Of a DNA stretch of 64,000 nt, positions 13,380 to 27,000 are shown in pieces. The notes beneath the pieces were generated by a model. It did no database searches and was not told the DNA's origin. It saw only the letters and a program-made list of their open reading frames with translations. Within the stretch, counting starts at the first letter, position 1; the number at the start of each line of letters is the position of its first letter. Made by a program: the position numbers and the translations under genes. The DNA is from Eudorina sp. 2006-703-Eu-15 (lineage: Eukaryota; Chlorophyta; Chlorophyceae; Chlamydomonadales; Volvocaceae): the NCBI GenBank assembly GCA_003117195.1, contig BDSI01000018.1, positions 410,230-474,229 of the forward strand, in the 5' to 3' direction.

Positions 13380-15951
13380 ACAATACCGCTTCGTTGCGAA
13401 AGTGCGAGCGCGCAAGAGGGAGAGAGGGTGTGCTGTCAGGCGGCGGTGCAGTGGTTGCGACGCCGTTGCAGTGCCTCCACAGATCCACACATGTCGCCGG
13501 TTGAGGTGGTCCGGCACTGATGATCAGCCCATTTATTCGTTGAAGTGCCGGCGTTGGTGGTGATGACTTGGATACCCCCGCCTCCCACGTAAAATAGATC
13601 AATCCAGAAATTACCAACCGACAGACCGACAGACAGAAAGACAGACAGAAAGACAGCGGGGCCGACGAGCGTCCAGGCCACCTGCTTCAGCCGAACTCAA
13701 CCTCCCGTGCGGCAACGCCTAATCTCCCCTGGCTGGCTTCAAAATCGAGCAGCCAGCCAGGCGAGGTTCCGCTGCGGTCCGAGGAATGAAGCAAGCCCGC
13801 TGCGGCACGGCGGCGAATGAGCCGGCGGCCGCGGCGAACTGCCCCACGGCAAGCAGCATCACCTCGCGCAGTAGCAACACAAAGTTGCCAGCCCGCCGTG
13901 CGACAAGCATCAACGCAACTCAGCGGCGGCGGCAATGTTTTTTCAACGTCAATGGCCCGTTGGAAAAACCCGCAGGCCGCGGGGTCGAAAACCGCGTCGT
14001 ACACGCTGCCGGGCAGACAGTACATTCGGAAAACCCATGGGTCGATCGTTCGAAACGGATTCGACGCACCGTGGCGACAGGTAGACACACACACACGCGC
14101 GGGCACAACGAACGAAGGCGGGCGCGTACGACACACGTTTGCGTTACGGTGTCCGTACGAGTGAAAAGCCCCCATTTACGACAAGTGCACCCAAAGCGAT
14201 GCATGATGGAAAGAAAAACACGTCAAAAGAAAGAAAGAATGAAGAAGCTGCCATGTGCAGACATGCCCCGCCCACCACCGGCCGGGGGCGTCTGCCCCTT
14301 TCTCCTCTCCTCCCCCAACCAGGGGGCGACAATCTCGCCGCGGCACGAACGCCGTGCACACGTCGCGGAGTGAGGGCGACACAGTACGGCACACGGTACG
14401 GTACGGTACGACACACTAATCTGTGTGCGTCCTCTGCGCTGCTCAGCCCAAAACCCACCCGCCACCGCACCGGCCGCATTGGGTGGGCCTGGCTGCCGCA
14501 AAGCGCACACGAACGCGGACGTTGCACACGAAAGTTCAAAAGGGTGTACGACGTACCCACGACCCGCCATCACACCCGGTGTTGACGGGGGGATGTCCGG
14601 CCGGGTGAGTACGGCAGGCCGGCGCCTACCCACCCACTACACCTACTACCCGCCTGCAAACCTGCCTACTACATCCCCATCACCAGCTGCCTGCGAGTGC
14701 GAGTGCGAGCGCCTTCCCTCCGCGGTCCCAAATGCGGGCTGCCCCGCGGAAGGGCTCAGGCGGACCCGGCCATGGGCAGGGGCAGGGGCAGGGGGGCACC
14801 TCGGTGCAGACATGCACCTGCGTGGTCCCAACTTGTGAAGATGCGGGTGGGCGAGCGAACTTAGGCACACACACACACACACACACACACCATGCACACA
14901 CACGTGCATGGCGCTCGGCCGCCCGTCCTCCTTGTACTACTCCCCGACCGCGGACGAATCCGACTCGCACGGCGCCCGCCCTGCCCAGCCGCCTCGTCGC
15001 CGGACCCCAACGTCAGCTACGAAATGACACGCAGGTGGTGGTGGTGTTGGTCGCGGCGGCGCCGGCGACGGGTGCCCCGGAACGGTCATGCACTGTCAGT
15101 CCGTGTGTACGGCATGAGACCGGGCCGCACGTTTCCCTGCGGCCCGGATGCTGCCTCCAAGAGGCCGTCCAACCAAAGCGCCCAGCCCGCAGGCACAACA
15201 TACTCGTACACCGGGGCCCGGAAGCGCCCTCTCGACCCTTGCTGGGCTTCCGCTGCGCGCATGCATGCTTCGTCCGTACAACCGTGCAACCACCCCTCTC
15301 AGCTGACGTACAATGTTGTACCATCGGTCGTCGAGGTCTGGTTTACGGCACTCCAGCAAAAGTTCGATTCGGTCCTTTCTTCTTTCTTCCTGCAAAAACA
15401 GCTCATTAAACACACACGCGCACACACACGCGCGCAATTCCCGCTTTCCCCCCCTCTCGCCCGCTCCCTCTCTCCCCCCCTCTCTCTCTTTCGCCTTCGT
15501 GCCTCGCGCTCAGTCGGTTTCCATTCTCCATCAACCAACCACCCCATCCCGCCCATGCACGTGCATCGCACTCCCGTACAGCCACCGCCCGTACAACCTC
15601 CCACCATGCACCAGCACCACCCTCTCACCGCCCAAAGGTGCGTGCGCGCGCCGCGGCCTCCAGTCGCCTGGACGCTCTCCGCGCGGCCGCGAAAGTCGAA
15701 GAGGTCATCATAAAGCATCCCGCGGTCTTCGTAATGTGGGGCACCCGACTCCCAAAAAAGCACTTTTTGAATGGCAGGAGCTGCTGCCGCCCCGCCACGC
15801 TCCTCCGCCGCCAGTGTTTTTGTTGCACTTTGTTGCACCATCGCGCGCCATCACGTTGGCCTCATCTTATGTCTCGTCACATCACCGTCCGGGGGGCCGG
15901 TTGCGCACCGCTCCGCGCGGCTCTTAAAGGCGCGTACTCGGTTGTCGGTTG
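12714..15951. other. Intergenic sequence and probable 3' flank of the RWP-RK gene
   Basis: It lies downstream of the stop codon of the minus-strand RWP-RK gene. A CA array is at 13333-13377, (GGTAC)n-like repeats are near 14395-14412 and another CA tract at 14868-14891. A minus-strand frame at 13687-14175 has no recognisable domain and was not called. No minus-strand TGTAA signal was noticed close to the stop. Confidence 0.45.
13333..13377 (+). repeat. CA dinucleotide array
   Basis: About 22 CA units with no interruption. Confidence 0.95.
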
Positions 15952-18904
15952 TCAGTTGGCCGGCACACGACGGTTGGCGGCGGCCGCCGCGGCGCGCTTC
16001 TCGAAGGACTGCTTGTACTGCGTCTGTCGCACCGTCTTGAGCAGGTCCACCAACGGCGCGTCGGGGTCGGCCATGATCTCGTGTCGGTTGCGCGCTGCAA
16101 GCTCCATCACGGCCTGCGGCGATGGCGACAGGAGGATGGGAGCAGTGACGTGGTCCGAGCAGCGTAAGTATAAAAACACCGAACTGAGGGCAAGTCGCGA
16201 TGTGTTCGTAATCTAGGGGATATCACATGTAGCAAGCCGTTCTCTCCTGCCCGACAGCGCGAACTTCCTCAAATTTCGCACGGCAGCACATTCGAACCAC
16301 GCGCCGAGCCCATCACGTACGTATCAAGGGCCGCACAGGGCCGAGCAACGCAACGTCCTCCCCCCCATCTGCACGCTTCATGCTTCGCTACAATCCGCGC
16401 CCCGCCGCCGAACATCCACCTCCTCATCCGCCGCAGCCGCCGCCGCCGGCGTCATTGTGCCGTACCTTGCGCTCCTCCTCCGTCAGGCTCGCGTCGCTCT
16501 CCGCCGCCTGCACGATGCGGCGCAGGCTCTGCAGCTTCCGCTGCGGCCACCGAGAGATGCCCAGCCGCCGACACCGCCGCTTGAGCTCCGTGGCGCTGAT
16601 ACCCAGCACACGCGCCGCGTCGGCAACGGGCAGATCGAAGGTGCTGTAGATCTGCTCGCGCAGGCTCGCCGCCTGGGCGCCCCCGATGATGCCGTTGCCC
16701 TCGCACAGAGCCGCGTTGCCGACGCCGCCGCCGGGGCTGGCGCGGGGACCGCCGGCGGCGGCGCCGGCGGCCTTCACGGCACCGGAGACGGCCTCCCCTT
16801 CGCCGTCGTCGCTCATGTCTTCGTCGTCAAGGCGCGCCGCCGCGCCGTCGCCGCCGCCGGCGACGCGGCCGCCGCCGCCGCACGCGCCGGCCTCCGCCAT
16901 CGCGTCGCCGCCGTCAGCGGTGGTGGCCTCTACGGCCGCGACCACCGCGACGGGTGCGACGGCGGCCGCGGCGGCTGCGGCGGCTGCCGCCGCCACCGCC
17001 ATGCACGCCTGCTGCTGCTGCGATGACACAGCCGCGGAGGCGGATGCCGACGCCGACAGCGAGAAGCCGCCGCCGCCACCGCCGCCGCCACCACAGCCCA
17101 TATCGGCGCGCGGCCGACCGGTGGTCATAGTCGGGGTGGTGGGCATGCTCGCGGACGTCGGCGAGTTGGCGAACGACGCGCGGTTGAAGCCGCTGTCTTG
17201 TTGCGCCGCCGTCGCCGTCGCGGCCGCCGAAGCCCAGCCCGTCGGCGCCGCCAGGGGCCCTCCGGCGGGCGTGTAGCCGCCGCCGCCGCCGCCGTCACGG
17301 CCCGGGCCGCAGCCCATATCCGTGAGCCAAGCCGCGAAGAGCGCATCATCATTCCTGGACTGCAGCCCCATCTCCATTTCCATCATGCCCGCCTGCTGTT
17401 GCATGAGGGCGGCAGCGTCGGGCGCTGCGGACTGCGGCTGGGGCGGCTCCTGGGGCTGCGACGAGGGGTTCTTTGACAGCGGGTGGGAGAGGTGCAGCGG
17501 CAGCGGCGGCGCCATCGGCGGCACCGGCACCGCCGGAATCGAGGACGACGACAGCTGCGCCGGCGCGTGGTGGTGGTGGTGCGGCGGCTGCGGCGGCATC
17601 GGTTGCGGAACTGGCGGCGCCAGGAGGCCCGACATGGATTCCCACGCCGCCGACGTCACCGCCGGCAGCGTCGACGCGGACACGGAGCTCGTCTTGGCGG
17701 GCTCGCCGCCGCCGGCGCCGGAGCCGTCCGCCGCCGCCGTCGTCCAAGGTGAACCCATCGGTGGCTGCGGCATGCCGTCCGAAGGGCCCATCTGCCAATG
17801 CGGCACCATGGACGGGTCGAAGCGGCCGTAGTTGTCGAACAAGACCCCGGCGGCTCGCAGCGAGGGGATGCTCATATGCGGCCAGGGCGCCGCCGCGATC
17901 TCCTCCAACAGCAGCTCTTGTAGCGCGTCCTCCGTGGCCTGGTCGTCCTCCAGCCGCCAGGCGCCCGCGCGGCCGCTGTTGCCAGCTCCGCCGGCACCCG
18001 CCTGGGCGGCCCCTGGCGGCGGCGGCGGGTCGGACATGGGAGGCATGGGCTGAGAGTGTGGCCAGGGCCAGGGCCAGACTGCCGGCGGCGGCGGCGGAGC
18101 CACCGGCACGGGCCCCGCCACCGGCGGGGGCTGCGGCGTCGGCGCGGCCACGGGCGCAGTCGTTCCATAGCCCGAGGGGGGCGGCGCGGGAGTGGAAGAG
18201 GGGCAGGTGCCGGCTGAAGACGGCGGTGCGGGTGGGGCGCCTGGCTGTGGACCGGTGGTGTGGTGGGGGTGAGGGTGAGGCGGGTAGCCGTGGCCTTGGG
18301 CAGCCGCCGGCGGTCTTGAGACGTGGACTCCGGACTGAGGCGGCGGCGGCGGCGGGGCCGCCCCAGGGTGCCGCGGCGCCAGCGGCGGTCGCGCGACGCC
18401 GGGCGGCGGCGGCGGCGGCAGTGCCCCGACGGGGCCTTGAAGGCCGTAGCAGCCGATGGCGTGGAGCGGATGCGGCAGGGCTCCGGCGGGGGCTGTAGCA
18501 ACGGCCGTGTGAGCGGCGCCCATGTGGCGCACACCGCGGCCCGCCGCTGTCATGTTGGGGGGAAGGGGGTACGGCTCCCAGGCGCCGGGGGCGTGTGGGG
18601 TGGGCTTACAGCAGGGATAGGCCTCGCCGGTCGCTGGGTGGGGCGGTGGCAGGGCCGGCGGTGCGGCTGCAGTTGACTTGCCAACCGCCGGGTTGCGTCC
18701 GTGATCGAGGGGCACCGTCAACGCATCCGAATGCCAGGAGTTCTTCCGTAGCGGAGCGGCGCCTGCTGCTGGGGCGCATTCGATGGCCTTGGACGTGGCG
18801 AACGCCGCATGCTGGCGACTTGGAGGGTCACAGAAGTTGAAGAACTGCTGGGTGACGGATGGACAGCTACCATGGCTTACAAATTCAGGACGCGGCGCGC
18901 TCAT
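15952..18904 (-). CDS. RWP-RK domain transcription factor
   Basis: Two exons on the minus strand: 16466-18904 and 15952-16113. The intron has donor CGCAAG^GTACGG and acceptor GCCGCAG^GCC, and the join is in phase 0. The start is the first ATG after an in-frame stop; a longer reading would need TTG. The product is about 866 residues. The N-terminal 700 are Pro/Gly/Ala/His-rich, with an acidic stretch (DDQATEDALQELLLEEI) that could act in activation. An RWP-RK domain lies at about residues 748-800, with helix ADAARVLGISATELKRRC, then LGIS and the signature RWPQRK at 785-790, followed by a basic and charged tail (LTEEERK) and a short exon-2 C-terminus containing LLKTVRQTQYKQSFEKR. RWP-RK domains bind DNA in nitrogen signalling (NIT2/NLP type) and gamete-specific regulation (MID/RKD type). 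No PB1 or GAF domain is visible, so it is closer in layout to the RKD type. The subfamily is not settled. Nuclear location is inferred. Confidence 0.92.
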
Positions 18905-21479
18905 CTGACCTGTTGAGGCGGAAAATGGGGGCGACGTCAACGCATTCGCATGGTCGAGCTAATGTCTGCCAAAAGCTCCACGCGGAGGACAGAATTTGCC
19001 AAATTTTTGCAACACATCGAATAAATGTTGCTTGATAATCCTGACGCCGTAGCTCAGGTTCAGAGCTGCAGCGTGTAAAAGTGTCGTTTCGACGGTGGTC
19101 AGGATAGTCTCTTCGCGCTATTCATGCCTAGCGCCTAAAGCCGCCTTGTAACAAGTTCAAAGCAATTATTCCTACAACACTGCGTGAGCAAGGCTGCGGA
19201 TCTGCGCCTGGGTCACATTCCCCGTCGCCTAGGCGGCCAAGCGACACTCGCGGACGCGGCGCACCTTTGGGAACAACGCCGAGTAAATTGTTGATGTCTT
19301 CACTCATACTTCATACTCCACGTGTTGGATCGCGTCCAGGAAGAACTGCGAGGGAATCGGTTTCCACCAGTGAACACTCTGCCGCATTTGAAGTGCTGGG
19401 AACAATCTGGTACATACCAGTCGAGCCTTTCAATGCTTGAGGCTTGAATGAGGTGCAAGTAAGCGGTCTGTGCACTTCACGCCTTGACGACCGGCCTTAA
19501 CTGATCTCGAGGAAAAGACGTACAATGCTACAAATTCATGACAGTCTGGATAGCCTCCGTCACGACCGCACAAGCAATTAATTGCAATAAACTTAAAAAC
19601 GGCTGCTCATTAGGCATCACCAAAAGGATGAGAAACGCGGGCAACGCCCCGTACGTAGAAGCGTGATAGTCGATAAGCAGAGCAATAACAATTTTGGGAA
19701 AACCAGCAAACTCGTGTGTTTATGCAATAATTTGTATGATATTTAGGACCACTGAAGTCGCTCGTGGCCTTCATCCGTCCTGACTTTGGTTGATTCGGCG
19801 CAATCAATTCAAAGTACACTTCATTCAAGGTGCAATATTCTTATTTACTGCTGCCAATTGAGCTGAACGAAAACACTGCATACTTCAGCAAAAACATGCG
19901 AGGGAATCTCTTCTCCTGTGCAGCCTGACTGACACAGCACCACAAGGCCATAAACTATAACGTTGATGGATGGATATTATATATACTGGCCCCAATTAAG
20001 AGTGTTAGGACGTGTCTTGTAAGCGGTGCCTGAAAAACACGTGAGACGACTGCTGACTGCCTGGTTGCGATCGCTGACTGTGCAAAAGCATTCGACATCA
20101 TTTCTGGTGACCATTTACTCGCGAAAAAATAAACTGATTTACCGGCACCTTTCGTGTCATTCCCTGTCCAGCTTTGGTGCCTCATGGAATTTATCATTTA
20201 TTTTTGAACGGAAGTCGAAGGAAGGTTTCGTGTACGCTCACCATGTTTATCAAATGCGATCATCATGATATGTTCGCCGAAACATCGTGCTATTCAAGCA
20301 CGTGGTAAAAGTCCGGTACGGACGAGCTTTTCCTTGCAGCCGTGCAGTCTCAATTTCACGCGGGTCCTAGCGCTTCAAAAAAATTTTTATTCATCGCACG
20401 CTAAACATTAATTCTATAGGAACTTGACGCTACTTGCACAGATGCACATGATGGGATGTGACATGAATGAACGTGAACCGGATGCCGGGACTCGAGTAGA
20501 TGCGAGCGTTATACGACAGCAACTCGACATGGGAGCGCTTTAGACGCGACCGCGTACAAGCATGGTTATTTGTCAGGCGCATGAATGCGCATTTTTCGCT
20601 GCTGTGCACTTTCAAACAAGCGGGCGTAACTGGAAAGCACCGACCAAACGCATCCAACAACAACAATGCGGCCGTCCAAACACGTCCCAACCCCCCTTTC
20701 CACAAATTTCATCGCATCATGCAAACTCAGAATTTATTTGTTTATGCCAGATAAAATCACCAACTTGTCCGTATAGCTTGCTTGTGAGGCCATGGAAACG
20801 GCCGTTGCTGCGGTGGGCCACACGCAAGTGCGGAGGTGCCGTGCGCCAAGGTGGGCGCGGCCCCTCACGAGACACACACACGCACGCACGCACGCACACA
20901 CACGCACACGCACATGCACACACGCACATATTATGTGTCAAGCGACTGCATTTAAATGCTAATTATGCAACGGGTATTCGTCGAGGGCGCTGGCTAGCTT
21001 CGGTCGTAAGCAACGTTACCAGGGGGACCAGCAAGAAGCTGCTCGCTCGCCGTACAGGCGCAGACGGACTATTCTATTGGCATGTGGGCCTGCTGTACCG
21101 TATGTACGTACGCACGTTCCTGTCGTCGTTTGCGCGGATCGCTCTACATACATGGCGGTGCGAGTCGGTGTGGCCGGGCCAGCAGACCCGCAGGCCCCGT
21201 GTTCAGGCCATCATCTTCATGCCCTCCGCTCACATGTCAGACCACGCCACGCTGGGGTCCCTTACGCCTGCGTTTCACCGATCCATACCACCCATCCCGG
21301 AATCTTTGTCTGTTGACGCTGATCCATCAACAGGGCGTTCGTTGCATGCGCCCACAGGCGGGAGTGCAGGCAGGGTTGGTAGGTCGCCATTACGTACGTA
21401 CTGGTCAAATACAGAAGCATGGTGCCTGCCAAGGAAGCCCATCCGCTGTTGATGCACTAAACTGCATGGCCACGCCGCC
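18905..21479. other. Intergenic; AT-rich 5' flank of the RWP-RK gene
   Basis: The first 1.8 kb upstream of the start at 18904 is markedly AT-richer than the gene and holds no credible frame. It probably carries the promoter. From about 20.7 kb the sequence returns to GC-rich repeat DNA, with an ACGCACGC/CA tract at 20872-20932. Confidence 0.45.
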
Positions 21480-21636
21480 ACCTCCCTCAACGATATCTAT
21501 CGTGCTGAGACGCAGGCGCGGTGGTGCGGACATACAGGGGTGACTACGCCACCCCTCTGTTTCCCGCCCCCTTAATACACGCCAGGCTCCGGCCAGCGTA
21601 CTGTTATTACTATTATTATTATTATTATTGCTGTCG

Positions 21637-21674
21637 GCTGTCACTGGTGACCCGTGGGGTCCGCTGTAACATCC
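21637..21674 (+). repeat. Retroelement-like direct repeat, copy 1
   Basis: Nearly identical to 22315-22353, with shared GGGGTCCGCTGTAACATCC. A shorter match lies at 9425-9445. Confidence 0.85.
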
Positions 21675-22314
21675 TTAACGGGCGGGATCCCGCGGCCCTT
21701 AGGGGACGCTGAAGGGCTAGCCGCCCGGCGGGCAGTGGCAGACTTTTGGAGCCGACTCTACGACTTCGCTGAGCTGGGAGTCCCAGTGAAAGGGTGGTCA
21801 GCGGTGGGGGCTACACAGGCCATCGGTTCCCCAATCCTTACCCCATCCTGAAAGTGCAGGACGGTCGTCTTGTGTGCCGAGGCCCGGTTCCGTCAGGCCA
21901 GGATTCTTAAGCCCTGTAGGTATTCTGTCGTAATAGACCGCGGTTGGACAGGGCACTGACGCCCAGTGGAGCTATCGCTAGGTGTGGGCGGTTTTTTCGG
22001 CCCGGTGGGACCGTACGGACAGGCCCCTGATGGTGGCTTGCGAGCCCCCGTGGCTCTCCAAGACTACGGGCCACCGCTGGAGAAGTGACCCCGCCTTGGT
22101 GGGGGTGGTGGTTCGCTGATAGGGGCGCCCGGGTGGCTACTTCCCCCTGAGCGGGCTTTATCCCTTGCCATGGTTGGTTCTCAGGAACGGGGTGGTTCCC
22201 TGGTAGTGTGGACCCGGGGAGTGTTTCGGTGCACTTGGGGAGCCTGTCCGGAGCGCCATGGTGGCGTTTGTTCATTTAGGCAGTGTATGGTGAGGAAGCC
22301 TCGGCTGTCGCCGG

Positions 22315-22353
22315 GGCTGTCACCGATGACCCGCGGGGTCCGCTGTAACATCC
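22315..22353 (+). repeat. Retroelement-like direct repeat, copy 2
   Basis: The partner of 21637-21674, followed immediately by a TAA-type tandem tail. Confidence 0.85.
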
Positions 22354-22588
22354 TAATAATAATCCTTGACAATAATTATTGCCGAGACGCGAGGTGCTTG
22401 AGCAAGCGAGTCGGGGGTATGACAACCTCCGGCGGCAACGAGGGTTGGGGTCGGGGATACAGCGGGATACGCTGTTCAGACTCCCCGGTGGTAGCGGCGC
22501 GTGTAGAGACGCAGCGAGCCTCACCGCCCCTGCCCCCTTAATCTACGCTTGGGTTTGCCTGGCGTAAATATATCATTGAATGAATGAA

Positions 22589-24096
22589 CTTATACCGCGG
22601 ACCTCGAAAAGGGATCAACGGTGTTGTTCCTGGTGCCTACCCTTCGACGCTGCTGGGGCAGCCGGTGATGGCTGTCGATTGCATGTGTGCATCCCGCCAA
22701 GCCGCTGTCGATGAGTCGCGGCGTGTTCCTCCGTACCATCGGTTACTGGGCGTTTCTGCACCTTCCAGCAGCTGGCACGCAAGTCGGTTTCAGGAATATA
22801 ATGGATCTTTGCTTGTAGTGATGGACAATATTTTTCAGGAATGGACCATTGGTCTTGGTTTCCTCTGTATGTAACTATGTATGTTGCCAACGCTGCCGCA
22901 CGGAGTGGGGCTTTCGTGCCCGCACGCATGCGTTGAGGTGTTGCCAAAGTGTGCAGCGCGCACGTGCGTGGTGCCGGCTGTCCCCCCAAGAGGCCCCAGG
23001 CGGGCGAGCGACCGGCCCGGTTGCAGAGGGTTAGTTGCAGGGACAGCGAGCAGATAGAGTGTGTCGCCCTGGAGCAGTAGTCCAAGATCTATCTGCTGGG
23101 GCCAGTTTGGGCATGCATGCGTTGCAGCCTGCCCGGCGACCGTTTATTTCTCCAGCTCAAGCGCTCAATTTAACGCAATGTTTCTTCGAAGTCGTGGTGA
23201 AGGAAGACACGCACGCAACGGCGCCGGTCACCGACACGCGTGGGGTGGTGCCTGTTGGTTTAAACGACCTGATGAGCAAAAATACTGTGTAATAAATGTA
23301 CGATGCGGAATTCCCGGGCATGGCAATTATAATGCGGCCTTGTGCTTCAACAGTCACATTTTGATAAGGTGACTTGAGGGTTCAATTTCCGCAACACCCA
23401 GGGGGCGACGGGTAACGATACCGACCAGGTAGAAACGCGTGATACACCATGCCTCCTTGACTACCACTCACTTTTGTCAATGCATTAATAAACGTTTCTG
23501 TAGGTAGGCTTACAAGATTTACTGAGCAACGCTACGATGTGGAGCTGACGCTTCGTAGGAAGAGTTGTTGCAGTGAAATAATTGCGCAGCGCGCGTGCAT
23601 TGACACTATGCCTCCAACCCAACTGGGCAGATGGTGTCCGATACCAAATGACGGTTATTGGTTGCTGTGCACTTATGAATTGTGCCGAAATAAAGCCCCA
23701 AAACAATGCGTAAGGACCAAATTACACACAGAAGAATTTGTCAACGCAATTCACCAACGAGCCAAGTTAAGCGCTTACAAGTTCGTTGCAGCCGTAAGGT
23801 GGCGACGCGTACGCCATTATTTGCTCCGATGAACCTTTTGTGCATTATCATATCAATTTCGGTGGAATTGTGCAGCTTTACGTGAGGCCACCATCTCCTC
23901 ATTCCTAACCGCCGGCAACGACCTTTTGGAGTGGCGACCTCTCGAACACTTTATAGCGTTCCCACTTTGTCCCGTCCTGAACTTCATCGTGTTTGGAAAC
24001 GTACAAGATAATTCATTGGCATCTTTGCGGGGCATGTGTTGACGCAACTAAAGATCTATGCTTAGCTGTGCTCAAGTTTAGTTTGCAGAGCACGCC
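22589..24096. other. AT-richer 5' flank of PSME4
   Basis: Non-coding by inspection. Composition is AT-richer from about 23.1 kb to the PSME4 start. It probably includes the promoter and 5' UTR; no defined box can be assigned. A GGTTCAATTTCC string at about 23378 recalls a tRNA B box, but no tRNA fold was found. Confidence 0.45.
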
Positions 24097-27000
24097 ATGG
24101 CTCCCAGGATCTGGCAAACCTGGCTTCCTGACGATATCGCTCTTCCAGCTGTGAATGAGGAGCCCATCCGCTTCGCAGCCCTGTCCAGCTGCGTGGTTCG
24201 TGAGGTTGAGTCAGCGTTGCAGGACCAATCCGACCCAAACCGATGGCACCGCCTGGTGAAGTGGCTCTGTCACATCAACACGTAAGCGGGGTGCCGGGCC
24301 CGTGAATCTTGGGACAGCCCCGCGGGGCGACGATTCGGTCTGCGACCGTCGCAGTGTTTCGGAGCAGCGCATCGGGTTTGGGGCCTTCCTGTCTGTGCTC
24401 TGACAACCACCAGGACCATCATCACAACTGCATCATCTTGCGATCAGTCCCTTCATCGTCTCTGCCACCCACCCGTCCGGGCTTGCCTTGCGCTCTCACC
24501 CACCCGTTGCCGTACCCTGGCCGCCACATACCGGTAATCTGCGTGGTGGTGGTGGTGGGAGGGCAAACCACTCACCCCCCGTGCGGTGTGCTGCGCGACC
24601 GCCCGCAGCTTCAACAACCTGCACCACGACTTCCCCGCGGAGCATGTGGTGCCCCTGGCCCAGGCCCTGTGGCGGGCCGTGGCGGAGTCCTGGAGGGACC
24701 TCGAGGCCCAGGTGGGCCCCGCGGCGGCGGGGCGGGCCGGGCCCGTGTCAGGCGTGGGGTGTGATGGAGGTGCTGGCATCACTCGAGGTGGCCCCCCTGC
24801 CCCGAGCTGCAGCTGGCCTGACGCCGTAGCACCCCCCCAAGACCGTCGGGATTGCGCCGACCAGCATTTTCCCTCGGGGGTGTGCCTCGCCGGCCCACAT
24901 CCCAGGCCCCCGCCTCCGGGGAACACCGGCCCTGGTTGTCAAGCAGGGCCGCGGAACAGCGAAATCAGCCGCCTAGCAGCCGCTCGAAGGAGTCACGGTG
25001 GACGACAGCCCCCTGCCGCAACCCCCCGCCCCACACCCCGTGCCCTCCATGCGCCTGCGTGCACCCGTTTGAGCCGCAGCTTCAGCTCAGGTCTGGGCTA
25101 GTCCGGCGCGTTACCCCATTCCCGGTTCCTGTGCCCCCCCCCACGCCATTCCTCTCCTCTCCCCCCCCTCCCCGCTCCGTCCCGCCTGCCAGGTCCGGCT
25201 GACGGACTGCCTGACCAAGCTGCTCCGGAGCCACAAGCGCACGCTGCGCCGGGCCCGGCTGGTGCTGCCCTGGCGCCCGCTGATGGGGGTGCTGCAGCGC
25301 CTGCACGGACTGCCGCTACCCAAGCTGGAGGGTGCGGCCGGAGGCTTGGGGGAGTGGGGTCAAGGGGGGTTAAATTAAAAAAATAGACCCGAAAAAAGGG
25401 GGGGTATACCCGAAGTGGGGTTCGGGGGAGGGCACGGAGGCTCCAGGGGGGGCTGGGGGAGGCTGGCAGGGACTTCACGGGGACCCGGGGTGGGGCCCGG
25501 AGGACGTGGCCGGGATGCGGGGGATCGGGTTGGGTGTTGGGACATGGGTAGGCATTTTTTGACACTGCGCTGCTGCAGGGTTGCTGCAGGGGATGGGGGA
25601 AAGGTTCGCCCACACCTCGCGTGCCTGCCCCCTCCCCCGCCCGCCCCTGGGCCCCCAGGGGTGGGCCTTCTGATGGCCCGCGGCACCGCGCTGGTGAAGC
25701 TGGTGGCCAAGGCCCGGCGGTACTTCCCCCCGGCGGCCCTGGGGGAGGTGTGGGAGGAGCTGAGGCCCGCCATACGGGCGGTGGGGCGGCGGCCCAGCGA
25801 TGCCTACGAGGCGCTGGGCTACCTGCAGCTCTTCGCGCCCACACACAACCTGTGCAGGTGGGGGAAGCTGCGGGGCCGATGTGGGTTTCGGGGGGATGGG
25901 GTGGGGGCGAGCGGGCGGCTCGGGGACGGACGGGTTTGCCGGGCAGAGGGGGAAGGGCGGGCGAAGAGCGGGGCGAGAAGCGGGGCTCAGGTTGTGCCTG
26001 AGGGAAGTGGGCAGCGCGAGGGAAGGGGCGGAGGCACGTCGTGAGGGAGAGGGTCCCGGGGCTCCCGCGCATCTGGAGTGATGTCGGGGCGCGGCCGGGC
26101 AGCCCGCCCGCCGCCTTGTCCTCGTTCCCAGGACCGGGGTTCCGGGACAAGGTTACAGCAACCAATGCAACCTGCAGTCTAAGTTTGACGACTAAGTTTC
26201 TTCCACGTTACTCGTCGACTTTTGGGTTGACTTTGGGATCTAGGGCTGCTTGGTATGTTAACAGCCGCCAGCGGTCCGACACGTCACCAGCTGCGTGGCC
26301 GAACGGGCGTTGGGCAGCTTGTTTCGTTTCGCTTTCAATCAGTTGTTGCCACGGCCTACAAAGTGGACGACGTCGTCGCATCGCCGGAGATCCTGGTACA
26401 GTTGATTCTTCACCGGACCTTTACTTTGCTGCGGCAGCAGCGCAGTTTGAATATGTCTACCAATCTCCTATGTGCCACCCTCACCGCTCCCTGCTCCATC
26501 CCCGTCCCCTCCCCGTCTGCAGCCTCAAGTGGGCGGACGTGAACGGGTGGCTGCGGGAGTGGGTCACCGCGTGGGACGGCTCCGCCAACAGCCCCCCCTG
26601 GGACAGCCTGTGGCTGGCGCTGCTGTCCAGGGCGGCCAAACACGACTGGCGGGGTGGGTGGTGGGCGGTGGTGGCGGGCGGCGGGCTGCCCACGAGCAGG
26701 ATATGGAGGTTTGGTAGGCGAACGACGAACACCTGTGCGCCGTGTGGAGAGGGGGGTCGCGGATGGGTTCCGTGTCCCTCGTGCCCTCGCGGACCTCTGC
26801 CCGCGCGCCTCTCACGGTTTGAATCTGTCTAATTTTGTCCGATGTTGCTTCTTCACCGGACCTTACTTTGCTGTGGCAGCCGCGCAGTTTGAATATGTCC
26901 TCCAGGTCCCTGTACCCCTCCTCATCCCCCTCCTGTTGTCAAGCATTCTCCCAATCCCGCCCCCTCCCCACAACCCCCACTACCCCCACAACCCCCAGGC

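Larger units (their letters stand above)
21480..22588 (+). mobile_element. Decayed non-LTR-retrotransposon-like DNA
   Basis: Two blocks share the order CCCCCTTAAT..ACGC, then GGCCAGCGTA or GGCGTAAATA, then a simple tandem tail: (ATT)n at 21601-21630 and repeated TGAA near 22575-22588. Two other closely matching blocks, at 21637-21674 and 22315-22353, contain GGGGTCCGCTGTAACATCC. The second is followed by TAATAATAAT. 3' ends with short tandem tails are typical of target-primed insertion of LINE-like elements. No reverse transcriptase or endonuclease frame survives, so the class is inferred. Confidence 0.45.

Noticed and set aside
13687..14175. A 162-codon minus-strand frame downstream of the RWP-RK gene
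   Set aside because: No domain, start context or splice partner was found, and it overlaps forward frames of equal length.
23365..23400. A GGTTCAATTTCC string suggesting a tRNA or tRNA-derived SINE
   Set aside because: No matching A box or acceptor-stem pairing was found around it.
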